This document shows positions 13,651 to 20,668 of a stretch of DNA of 20,668 nucleotides, piece by piece. Location of the stretch: positions 4,763 through 25,430 of the forward strand of contig DHJV01000098.1 of assembly GCA_002404515.1 (NCBI GenBank), read 5' to 3'. Source of the DNA: Lachnospiraceae bacterium UBA4711. GTDB lineage: Bacteria; Bacillota; Clostridia; Lachnospirales; Lachnospiraceae. The translations under genes and the position numbers were made by a program. The notes beneath the pieces were generated by a model, which saw only the letters and a list, made by a program, of their open reading frames with translations, was not told the origin of the DNA and ran no database searches. Within the stretch, counting starts at the first letter, position 1; each line of letters opens with the position of its first letter.

Positions 13651-16032
13651 ATGGGACTTACGCAGCAACAAGTACAGGAGCGGATCAATCAGGGACTGAC
13701 GAACGAAACCGACCTGTCTACCGATAAAACAACGAAGGAGATTATTATCTCCAACACATTCACATATTTTAACCTGATCTTTTTGATCATTACGGTCTTA
13801 CTCTGTCTGGTCGGTTCCTTTCGGAACCTGACCTTCCTGCCGATTGTCATCGGCAATACACTGATTGGAATTATACAGGAGGTTCGCGCGAAGCGGACAC
13901 TGGACAAGATGAATCTGCTGAATGCACCGCACGCGATCGTCGTGCGGGATGGCGTGAAGCAGAAGATTGATACAGAACAGCTTGTACAGGATGATGAGAT
14001 TATTTTGGAGGCGGGCAACCAGATCTGTGCGGATGCAGTCGTTGTGGAAGGCAGCGTGCAGGTTAATGAATCGCTGCTGACCGGAGAAGCGGACGAGGTA
14101 GAGAAGAATCCGGGTGACGAACTCTTCTCAGGAAGCTTTGTCGTATCGGGACAATGCCATGCGGAGCTGACACATGTCGGAAATGAATCCTACATCGCGA
14201 AGCTCTCGCAGGAGGCAAAGACGATGGGAAGCGGCGAGCAGTCCGAGATGATCCGCTCGATCAACCAGATCGTCAAATGGGTTGGTATCGTTATCATCCC
14301 AATCGGACTTTTGCTGTTTTATCAGAGTCATTTTATCAACCATGAGACGATCCGCCGGAGCGTGACAGCGACAGTTGCTGCGATTATCGGTATGATTCCG
14401 GAGGGGCTGTATCTGCTCACAACGGTCGCATTGGCACTCAGTACGATGAAGCTGGCAGGAAAGAAAGTATTGCTGCACGACATGAAGAGTATCGAAGCAC
14501 TCGCACGTGTCGATGTGTTGTGCGTGGATAAGACCGGTACGATTACTGAACCGACGATGAACGTCAAGCAGATCATTTGCAGTAAGAATGGAAAGAACCT
14601 GCTGCACACGCCGGAAGAATTGCAGGAACTGCTTGTAGATTATACTCTTGCATCGAACGATAACAATGCGACGATGCAGGCACTCCGCACATTTGCAGAA
14701 AATGATGGTGCGACGCCGCATCGGATGGTTGTGGAGCGCTATCCATTCTCCTCAACAACAAAATACGGTGCAATCGTATTTACAGAAGGAACTTATATAT
14801 TAGGGGCACCGGAATTTGTCCTGCGCGATGCATATGCGACGGTGGAAGAAGAGATTGCAACCTTCACGAAGGAGGGCGACCGTGTCCTTCTCTTTGCAAA
14901 ATATGATGGAACAGACTTAAAGCATGGACTTACAGAAGACGTGATTCCGCTTGGATTTGTTGTACTTGCGAATCCAATCCGTGAAAATGCGAAACAGACA
15001 TTTGAATATTTTAACGAGCAGGGTGTGGCAATTAAGGTAATCTCTGGTGATAATCCGGGGACGGTTTCTGAGGTCGCACTGCAGGCAGGTATTGCAGGTG
15101 CAGAAAATTACGTGGATGCGACAACACTTGACACGGCTGCGAAGCTGCGGGATGCAGTGGAACAGTACACCGTCTTTGGACGTGTGACACCGAAGCAGAA
15201 ACAGAAGCTTGTAAAGGCATTGCAGATCAAAGGGCATACGGTTGCGATGACCGGCGATGGTGTCAACGATATCTTAGCGATGAAGGATGCAGACTGCAGT
15301 GTGGCGATGGCTTCGGGAAGCGAGGCAGCAGCACAGGCGGCGCAGGTGGTATTGTTGGACTCGGATTTTGCACATATGCCGGATGTCGTGTATGAAGGAC
15401 GACGCGTCGTTAACAACGTACAGCGGTCAGCAAGCCTGTTCCTTGTAAAGAATATATTCTCCCTGCTGATGGCAGTATTCTCTATGGTTTTAATGATCAC
15501 ATATCCGCTTGAACCGGCACAGGTATCCCTGATCAGTATGTTCACGATCGGTGCACCGGGATTCCTGCTTGCGTTAGAGCCGAACAAGAACCGGATCGAA
15601 GGACGGTTTATTACGAACGTGCTACTCAAAGCATTGCCGGGAGGACTGACCGATGTGATTGCAGTCGGCGCACTTGTCCTGCTTGGTTCTGTATTCGGAC
15701 TGCCAGATGCGAGTGTGGCGACAGCAGCGACACTGGTTCTGTCCGTCGTTGGATTTATGATCTTATTTAAGATCAGCGAGCCACTCAATAAGATGAAATA
15801 TGGCGTGATCTTCCTGAATATATTCGGACTCATCTTCTCAGGAATCTTCCTGAAGAAGCTGTTCGCGTTAAGTGATATGTCGAAGCGGTGTGTACTTCTT
15901 ATGATCGTGTTCGGATTTGCGGCAGAATCGATCTTCCGGTATCTGACTCTGATTGCGGAGAAGTTACGGGCACATTACGAGAAAAAACGGAAGTATACCG
16001 GCTATAAACGGAAGAGAAAACTACGTCGATAG
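13651..16032 (+). CDS. P-type cation-transporting ATPase (P2-like)
   Basis: ATP-driven cation pump of 793 residues. Motifs in order: actuator TGE (144-146, LLTGEADE), fourth membrane helix IPEGLYLLTT (249-258), phosphorylated Asp293 in CVDKTGT, and hinge TGDGVND (534-540). About ten membrane segments are expected. There is no CPx motif or N-terminal metal-binding domain, so it is not a copper/zinc-type pump. The PEGL form resembles Ca/Mn-related P2 pumps of Gram-positives, such as the pneumococcal CaxP/MgtA group, but the ion is not certain. The ATG at 13651 has AAGGAG 6 bases upstream; in-frame sequence back to 13588 lies in the inverted repeat and is rejected. That repeat occupies its leader. 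Confidence 0.92.
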   Translation: MGLTQQQVQERINQGLTNETDLSTDKTTKEIIISNTFTYFNLIFLIITVLLCLVGSFRNLTFLPIVIGNTLIGIIQEVRAKRTLDKMNLLNAPHAIVVRDGVKQKIDTEQLVQDDEIILEAGNQICADAVVVEGSVQVNESLLTGEADEVEKNPGDELFSGSFVVSGQCHAELTHVGNESYIAKLSQEAKTMGSGEQSEMIRSINQIVKWVGIVIIPIGLLLFYQSHFINHETIRRSVTATVAAIIGMIPEGLYLLTTVALALSTMKLAGKKVLLHDMKSIEALARVDVLCVDKTGTITEPTMNVKQIICSKNGKNLLHTPEELQELLVDYTLASNDNNATMQALRTFAENDGATPHRMVVERYPFSSTTKYGAIVFTEGTYILGAPEFVLRDAYATVEEEIATFTKEGDRVLLFAKYDGTDLKHGLTEDVIPLGFVVLANPIRENAKQTFEYFNEQGVAIKVISGDNPGTVSEVALQAGIAGAENYVDATTLDTAAKLRDAVEQYTVFGRVTPKQKQKLVKALQIKGHTVAMTGDGVNDILAMKDADCSVAMASGSEAAAQAAQVVLLDSDFAHMPDVVYEGRRVVNNVQRSASLFLVKNIFSLLMAVFSMVLMITYPLEPAQVSLISMFTIGAPGFLLALEPNKNRIEGRFITNVLLKALPGGLTDVIAVGALVLLGSVFGLPDASVATAATLVLSVVGFMILFKISEPLNKMKYGVIFLNIFGLIFSGIFLKKLFALSDMSKRCVLLMIVFGFAAESIFRYLTLIAEKLRAHYEKKRKYTGYKRKRKLRR

Positions 16033-16084
16033 TCAAAATTACAGGAAATTTACAAGAAAATGCAGAAAAAAGGATGCGGAATCA

Positions 16085-16113
16085 TTGCTATCTGCCGAAA
16101 ATGATATTATAAT
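16085..16113 (+). promoter_or_regulatory. Vegetative promoter for the wall-hydrolase gene
   Basis: TTGCTA (16085-16090), 17 bases, TATAAT (16108-16113), 47 bases before the start codon at 16161. This suggests that the gene is transcribed independently of the ATPase. Confidence 0.75.
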
Positions 16114-16160
16114 CGGAATGGTGTTTTTTGATTATAGTAGAAAACGAAGGAGAGAGTAAC

Positions 16161-19007
16161 ATGATACGCTTCAAAAAGAGTAAGAAGATTCTTGCTGCCA
16201 TTTTGACGGCGGGGATGCTGCTTGCGGGAAATGGAATCCCGGTTCGCGCAGCAGAACCAGTCTCGGTGGCACAGGCAGAAGAACAGTTGAATTATCTGGT
16301 AGTCGGAAGTCCAGTCGTATGTACACCGGGAAGCCAGTTTATTCTGGCGGATGTCGGAGACGGAACGGAGAAGCTTTCCGATGCGGTTTTAACTTACGTC
16401 AATGTGGAAACCGGAGCTTCGTACGAGGTGACTGCGGATACCATAGATGAAGGAAGCCTGCTGTTCAACATGGAGTTTGATGATGCACAGCCGAGTGGAG
16501 AATATGAAGTAACCACGATTGAAGTCACTGTGGACGGAGAGAAACGAATCGTTCGTATGGCGGATACCGGCATTGAAGCCAAATTTGGTATCAATACGGA
16601 TGTTGATTCTGAGGCAGATGCCTATGTTGTGGATGAACAGGCAGAGCAGGATGCAGAGGAAGCCTGCGGCGAAGATGGAATTACCGTGCTGGATGCGGAA
16701 GGACAGGAGATGACATTTGACTCTCTGACGGAAGCTTTGCAGGAAGCCGATGACAGTGTCGCAGACAGCGGGATCGCAACACAGTCGACAGTCAATCCGA
16801 ATCTGGTTGTTGTGCTTGATCCGGGACATGGCGGTTCCGACAGTGGAGCCTGTGGATATGGATTGCGCGAGAAAGATCTGACGCTCAAGATTGCATATTA
16901 CTGCAAGGAAAAGCTGGAAGAATACAGCCATGTGGAAGTTTACATGACACGAACAGCAGATACTGACAACAATCTTGCCAATCGTGTGGCATATGCGAAA
17001 ACATTTAATCCAGATGTGTTTGTCAGCATCCATATCAATGCCGTTGGTGGACATGGTGCCGAGGTGTATTATCCAAACGGCAATTACATACCGGGTATCG
17101 GAACAGAAGGAAAAGAGCTGGCGGAAGTGATCCAGCAGAAGCTGGTCGCACTTGGTCTTTACAACAGAGGAATCAAGATCCGGAATACCGAGGACGGCAG
17201 TCAGTATCCAGATGGTTCTCCATCCGATTACTTAGGCGTTATCAAGCGTTCGAAGGAAGCGGGATTCCCGGCAGTCTTGATCGAGCATGCATTTATCGAT
17301 AATTCTGGTGATGTATATAATTTCTTGGCAAGAGAAGATAAAGTAAAGGAAATGGGGTATGCAGATGCAACCGCCATTGCAGAATATTATGGATTGTCCA
17401 AGAACGGAAATTATGGTTCTAAGGCGACAATCGCGGATACAATCCGTACAGCGTATGAAGGTGGTTCGTCCGAAGCATTGACACCAATCATGACGACTCC
17501 GACGACATCGGTTGATCGTATGGTATCGTATTATAAGTCCAATGCGACGTTCCCGACTTATTATCAGGAGCATGATACAGAGATCAAAGCATCGTCCAAC
17601 CCATTGCAGACATTCTGCCAGATCTTTTATGACGAGGCAGTTGCAGAGGGCGTAGATCCGGGTGTTGTATTTGCGCAGGCAATGAAAGAAACCGGATTCC
17701 TTCGGTTTGGCGGCGATGTAAAGATGGAACAGTATAATTTCTGTGGACTGGGTGCAACCGGAGGTGGGGCAGCCGGACAGGCATTTGGCTCTGTACGTCT
17801 GGGCGTACGTGCACAGGTACAGCATTTGAAAGCATATGCTTCACAGGATGACTTGAAAAACGCAGTGGTCGATCCGAGATTCCAGTATGTGACAAGAGGC
17901 TGTGCAACTTTTGTAGAGTACTTAGGTATTCAGGAAAACCCTTGGGGAAAGGGCTGGGCAACCGCAGCTAATTATGGTTATAGTATTGTAAATGATTATA
18001 TGTGCAAATTCTGTACAGTGAAAAAGACGTCCAGTACAGCGAATTCGTTCCTGAACGTGACATACAGTACACATGTACAGAGTTATGGCTGGCAGGCAGA
18101 TAAATTTAATGGTATGACAAGTGGAACGACCGGACTTGGTAAGCGCCTGGAGGCAATCAAGATCAAAGTCGGTGGCGAGTATGATTTGGGCGTTACCTAT
18201 CAGACACACGTACAGACATTTGGTTGGGGTAACTGGGTTGATGATGGTGCCCTAAGTGGAACGACCGGACAGGCAAAGCGCCTGGAGGCAATCCGCATCA
18301 AGCTGACAGGCAATGATGCAGACAAGTTTGACGTATATTATCGTGTACATGCACAGACCTTTGGCTGGCTTGGCTGGGCAAAGAACGGTGAGACGGCAGG
18401 TACGTCGGGATTTGCAAAGCGTCTGGAGGCAATTCAGATTTATGTTGTACCAAAGGGGATGACTCCATCTTCAGGAACCAGTGCAGTTTCTTATGTACAG
18501 TATGGAAAGGCTGCATCAAAGAGTGATCAGCCGGGATTGATTAATTATGCAACACATGTACAGACCTATGGCAACCAGCAGTTTGTATCAGACGGTTCCT
18601 TCTCTGGAACATATGGAGAAGCAAAACGCCTGGAGGCGATTCGGATTCAGGTCAACAATGAGGCACTTGGCATAGATGGCGGCGTGACCTATCATACGCA
18701 TGTGCAGAAATTGGGATGGCAGCCTTGGGTTAGCGATGGTGTAGTCAGTGGAACAACCGGACAGGCAAAGCGTCTGGAGGCAATCGAGATTAAACTGACA
18801 GGAGAACTTGCTGAGAAATATGACGTATATTACCGTGTACATGCACAGACCTTTGGCTGGCTTAACTGGGCGAAGAATGGTCAGACAGCCGGAACCGTTG
18901 GATATGCAAAGCGTCTGGAGGGAATTCAGATCGTACTCGTTCCAAAGGGAGGAAAGGCACCGAGTGCAACACCTTTAAATGATGGCAGAACATGTATTGT
19001 TAAATAA
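16161..19007 (+). CDS. Secreted bifunctional cell-wall hydrolase: amidase, glucosaminidase and six ChW repeats
   Basis: A 948-residue exported peptidoglycan hydrolase. A signal peptide (basic MIRFKKSKK, hydrophobic core, cleavage near VRA-AEP) precedes an acidic region of unknown fold (to about 205). Next is an Amidase_3 zinc amidase (about 212-412) with His223 (DPGHGG), Glu237 (REKDL), His291 (SIHINA) and catalytic Glu375 (LIEHAF). Residues 457-617 form a glucosaminidase domain, with probable catalytic Glu510 in MKETGF. Six clostridial ChW repeats begin near 633, 678, 724, 794, 842 and 888, with the signature THVQxxGW...SGTTGxAKRLEAI; they probably bind the cell surface. The fourth lacks the Trp. 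The ATG at 16161 follows AAGGAGAG by 9-11 bases; upstream in-frame codons (16128) overlap the promoter region. Confidence 0.93.
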   Translation: MIRFKKSKKILAAILTAGMLLAGNGIPVRAAEPVSVAQAEEQLNYLVVGSPVVCTPGSQFILADVGDGTEKLSDAVLTYVNVETGASYEVTADTIDEGSLLFNMEFDDAQPSGEYEVTTIEVTVDGEKRIVRMADTGIEAKFGINTDVDSEADAYVVDEQAEQDAEEACGEDGITVLDAEGQEMTFDSLTEALQEADDSVADSGIATQSTVNPNLVVVLDPGHGGSDSGACGYGLREKDLTLKIAYYCKEKLEEYSHVEVYMTRTADTDNNLANRVAYAKTFNPDVFVSIHINAVGGHGAEVYYPNGNYIPGIGTEGKELAEVIQQKLVALGLYNRGIKIRNTEDGSQYPDGSPSDYLGVIKRSKEAGFPAVLIEHAFIDNSGDVYNFLAREDKVKEMGYADATAIAEYYGLSKNGNYGSKATIADTIRTAYEGGSSEALTPIMTTPTTSVDRMVSYYKSNATFPTYYQEHDTEIKASSNPLQTFCQIFYDEAVAEGVDPGVVFAQAMKETGFLRFGGDVKMEQYNFCGLGATGGGAAGQAFGSVRLGVRAQVQHLKAYASQDDLKNAVVDPRFQYVTRGCATFVEYLGIQENPWGKGWATAANYGYSIVNDYMCKFCTVKKTSSTANSFLNVTYSTHVQSYGWQADKFNGMTSGTTGLGKRLEAIKIKVGGEYDLGVTYQTHVQTFGWGNWVDDGALSGTTGQAKRLEAIRIKLTGNDADKFDVYYRVHAQTFGWLGWAKNGETAGTSGFAKRLEAIQIYVVPKGMTPSSGTSAVSYVQYGKAASKSDQPGLINYATHVQTYGNQQFVSDGSFSGTYGEAKRLEAIRIQVNNEALGIDGGVTYHTHVQKLGWQPWVSDGVVSGTTGQAKRLEAIEIKLTGELAEKYDVYYRVHAQTFGWLNWAKNGQTAGTVGYAKRLEGIQIVLVPKGGKAPSATPLNDGRTCIVK
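18054..18940 (+). repeat. ChW-coding repeats with a 492-bp segmental duplication
   Basis: Six units of about 135-210 bases fall in two groups of three. Units two and three match units five and six at an offset of exactly 492 bases. For example, 42 bases from 18330 and from 18822 differ at one position. The third base positions have diverged more elsewhere, so the copy is not very recent. Confidence 0.85.
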
Positions 19008-19019
19008 AATAACAAATCA

Positions 19020-19052
19020 AAAAAGAGTCTTGCAGATTGCAAGGCTCTTTTT
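19020..19052. terminator. Bidirectional rho-independent terminator
   Basis: A 15-bp stem AAAAAGAGTCTTGCA with loop GAT and its complement (one G-U pair) ends in TTTTT on the plus strand and, read the other way, also ends in T residues. It lies between the convergent wall-hydrolase and cytidylate-kinase-like genes and fits both. Confidence 0.9.
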
Positions 19053-19091
19053 ACGTGTAAACATATCAATGAATTGTGTAGTTACTGCAGA

Positions 19092-19691
19092 TTACATTGC
19101 AGCCACTCTGGCATCAATATAGCGGATCAGTTCTTCGGCAGAAGCCTTCAGACCAAGCCGGCTTGTGTTGATGCAGATATCATAGTAGCGGGAATCGCCC
19201 CATTTGCCGGATGAGAAAGAATTGTGGTATTGCTTCCGGCTTTTATCGTGCCGTTTCATCTTTGCGAGTGCCTCGTCTGCAGACACATGCTTGACTTCCA
19301 TGATTCGCTGCTGTTTCACATCCGTATCCCCGACAAGGAAGATCGAAATTAATCCGTCATTGTCCTGCAAGATGTCTTCTGCGCAACGTCCAAGTACTAC
19401 ATAGGATTCTCCGCTTTCTGCTTTTTCTTTCAGAAAACTGAACTGCATTTCTGCAATGATTTTTTCTACCGAATTTGACTGCCCCAAAACCGTTCTTGTA
19501 ATAAATGGATTGGCCGGTTTCTCATCGTATTTTTTATATGCTTCATAGGAATTCCCGGTTTCCTTGGAAAGCTCGTCCAGAATGTTTCTGTCGTAAAGTG
19601 GAATATTGTAATGTCTCGCAATCGTTTCTGCAATCACATGTCCGCCACTTCCGTATTCTCGCCCAATAGAAATAATGACCTGCTTGTTCAT
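19092..19691 (-). CDS. Cytidylate kinase-like family protein
   Basis: A 199-residue P-loop protein. The N-terminus QVIISIGREYGSGGHVIA carries the phosphate-binding loop GREYGSGG (10-17), characteristic of the cytidylate-kinase-like (Cytidylate_kin2) family widespread in Clostridia. Downstream are YVVLGRCAEDIL and Arg/Lys-rich stretches (AKMKRHDKSRKQYH) that could act as a lid, then WGDSRYYDICINTSRLG as in the family. It probably phosphorylates a nucleotide or another small substrate; it is distinct from canonical Cmk and its substrate is unproven. The start at 19691 has AGAAGGGAG about 8 bases upstream. The frame continues to 19844, but that part crosses a consensus promoter, so it is excluded. 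Confidence 0.85.
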   Translation of the reverse strand: MNKQVIISIGREYGSGGHVIAETIARHYNIPLYDRNILDELSKETGNSYEAYKKYDEKPANPFITRTVLGQSNSVEKIIAEMQFSFLKEKAESGESYVVLGRCAEDILQDNDGLISIFLVGDTDVKQQRIMEVKHVSADEALAKMKRHDKSRKQYHNSFSSGKWGDSRYYDICINTSRLGLKASAEELIRYIDARVAAM

Positions 19692-19748
19692 AAATATACG
19701 CTCCCTTCTGTCGTGAAATGTGTCTGCCTTTCGCGCTTTCTGTTTATA

Positions 19749-19778
19749 ATTATACATAAGAAACACTGGAAAAGTCAA
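19749..19778 (-). promoter_or_regulatory. Vegetative promoter for the cytidylate-kinase-like gene
   Basis: On the minus strand, TTGACT (19778-19773), 18 bases, TATAAT (19754-19749), with TG directly before the -10. It is 58 bases before the start at 19691, which supports the shorter start. Confidence 0.85.
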
Positions 19779-19847
19779 TGTATGTATGCAGGAAAAATGG
19801 GAAAAACTGTATCTGTTAAGAAGTATAAAAACAGGGAGAAACATACA

Positions 19848-20668
19848 ATGAAAAAAACAACTGAATTTACACCGACAGCCTTTGTTTTAGGAATTTTACT
19901 TGCTGTCGTATTTGGCGGAGCCAATGCTTATCTGGGACTGCGTGTTGGTATGACCGTATCCGCATCCATTCCGGCAGCCGTGATCTCGATGGGTATTGTA
20001 CGGCTGTTGTTAAAACGGGATTCGATTCTGGAAAATAACATGGTACAGACAATCGGCTCCGCCGGAGAATCGCTGGCGGCAGGGGCGATTTTTACACTTC
20101 CGGCGTTGTTTATGTGGGCGAAGGAGCATGGCACGGCGATGCCTTCCTTTTTTACGATTGCGATGCTTGCCATAAGCGGCGGTCTGCTTGGCGTGCTTTT
20201 CATGGTGCCGCTTCGACATGCGCTGATCGTGGAAGAACATGACCGCCTGCCATATCCGGAGGGAACGGCATGTTCGAAGGTACTGCTTGCAGGAGAAGAG
20301 GGCGGTGCGAAAGCAAAGAAGGTATTAAAAGGATTGCTCGCGGCAGCTGTCTATAAATTCCTGGCAGATGGATTGAAGCTGTTCCCAAGTGAAGTGGATT
20401 TTGAAAGCCGGAAGCTGCGCGGGGCTGGTCTTGGCATCGACGTACTCCCGGCATTGGTCGGCGTTGGTTATATCTGCGGCGCACGCGTTTCTTCGTATCT
20501 GTTAAGCGGGGCGGTACTTGGCTGGCTCGTGCTGATGCCGGCGTTCGTGCTGGTTGGCGGGGAGAATATCCTGTTTCCGGCCACGAAAGCAATCAGCACT
20601 TTGACTACATGGGAGTTGTGGGGAAACTATATCCGCTATATCGGAGCCGGAGCGGTTGCAGCAGGTGG
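19848..20668 (+). CDS. OPT-family oligopeptide transporter, 3' end outside the window
   Basis: The frame from the ATG at 19848 stays open to the window edge: 273 full codons, against some 600 or more residues for the family, so over half is missing. It is an integral membrane transporter of the OPT superfamily, bacterial branch, whose members import short peptides or metal chelates. The N-terminus TEFTPTAFVLGILLAVVFGG, then ANAYLGLRVGMTVSASIPAA, is typical. The motif NNMVQTIGSAGES (63-75) and the segment LPYPEGTAC (134-142) are strongly conserved in this family. CAGGGAGA lies 9 bases before the start. It is divergent from the cytidylate-kinase-like gene across 156 bases. A TATAAA at about 19824-19829 is close to the ribosome site and not a convincing -10, so the promoter is unclear. 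Confidence 0.93.
   Translation, partial: MKKTTEFTPTAFVLGILLAVVFGGANAYLGLRVGMTVSASIPAAVISMGIVRLLLKRDSILENNMVQTIGSAGESLAAGAIFTLPALFMWAKEHGTAMPSFFTIAMLAISGGLLGVLFMVPLRHALIVEEHDRLPYPEGTACSKVLLAGEEGGAKAKKVLKGLLAAAVYKFLADGLKLFPSEVDFESRKLRGAGLGIDVLPALVGVGYICGARVSSYLLSGAVLGWLVLMPAFVLVGGENILFPATKAISTLTTWELWGNYIRYIGAGAVAAG

Noticed and set aside
15108..15833. A 241-codon minus-strand frame inside the P-type ATPase
   Set aside because: It is the complement of conserved ATPase sequence and its composition is that of a shadow frame.

Overview
The window looks like a Lachnospiraceae-type gut Clostridium (Firmicutes, moderate to low GC). Supporting signs are strong GGAGG ribosome sites, DUF4317 and DUF6512-like proteins, an agr-type peptide quorum-sensing cluster with GHKL and LytTR partners, and a cell-wall hydrolase carrying clostridial ChW repeats. 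No tRNA, rRNA, CRISPR array or insertion sequence was seen.

Region 1 (1-2916) is housekeeping or ordinary membrane genes: the 3' part of a DUF4317 gene, a convergent alanine racemase, and a divergent DUF1275 (YoaK-type) membrane protein. Repeated CGAAGTTGCA boxes lie between the last two.

Region 2 (2913-10302) is the most interesting. An agr-like system is split around one divergent control region. The minus strand carries agrB - LytTR response regulator - GHKL sensor kinase. The plus strand carries a 54-codon agrD-like precursor of a cyclic peptide signal. It is followed by a secreted DUF2712-like protein, two membrane-anchored extracytoplasmic proteins, and an ABC transporter made of permease, ATPase and second permease. 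The ATPase has a Glu in place of the Q-loop Gln, as in LanF/BcrA-type peptide-immunity transporters. A 70-bp dyad between the two arms contains four similar half-sites and is the obvious candidate operator. My working model is that AgrB matures and exports the AgrD signal, the kinase and regulator sense it, and the regulator drives both arms. The plus arm would then make a secreted bacteriocin-like or stress protein and its transporter.

Region 3 (10327-13256) holds a DUF6512-like membrane protein (minus), a 63-65 bp tandem repeat of about 4.5 units, a textbook promoter, dtd (D-aminoacyl-tRNA deacylase) and a MATE efflux pump. A strong hairpin begins right after the dtd stop.

Region 4 (13257-16032) has a 306-bp imperfect inverted repeat with internal hairpins that abuts the ribosome site of a P-type cation ATPase.

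Region 5 (16085-20668) holds a promoter, a 948-residue secreted wall hydrolase (amidase, glucosaminidase and six ChW repeats), a bidirectional terminator, a cytidylate-kinase-like gene (minus) with its own promoter, and the 5' part of an OPT-family oligopeptide transporter that runs off the end.
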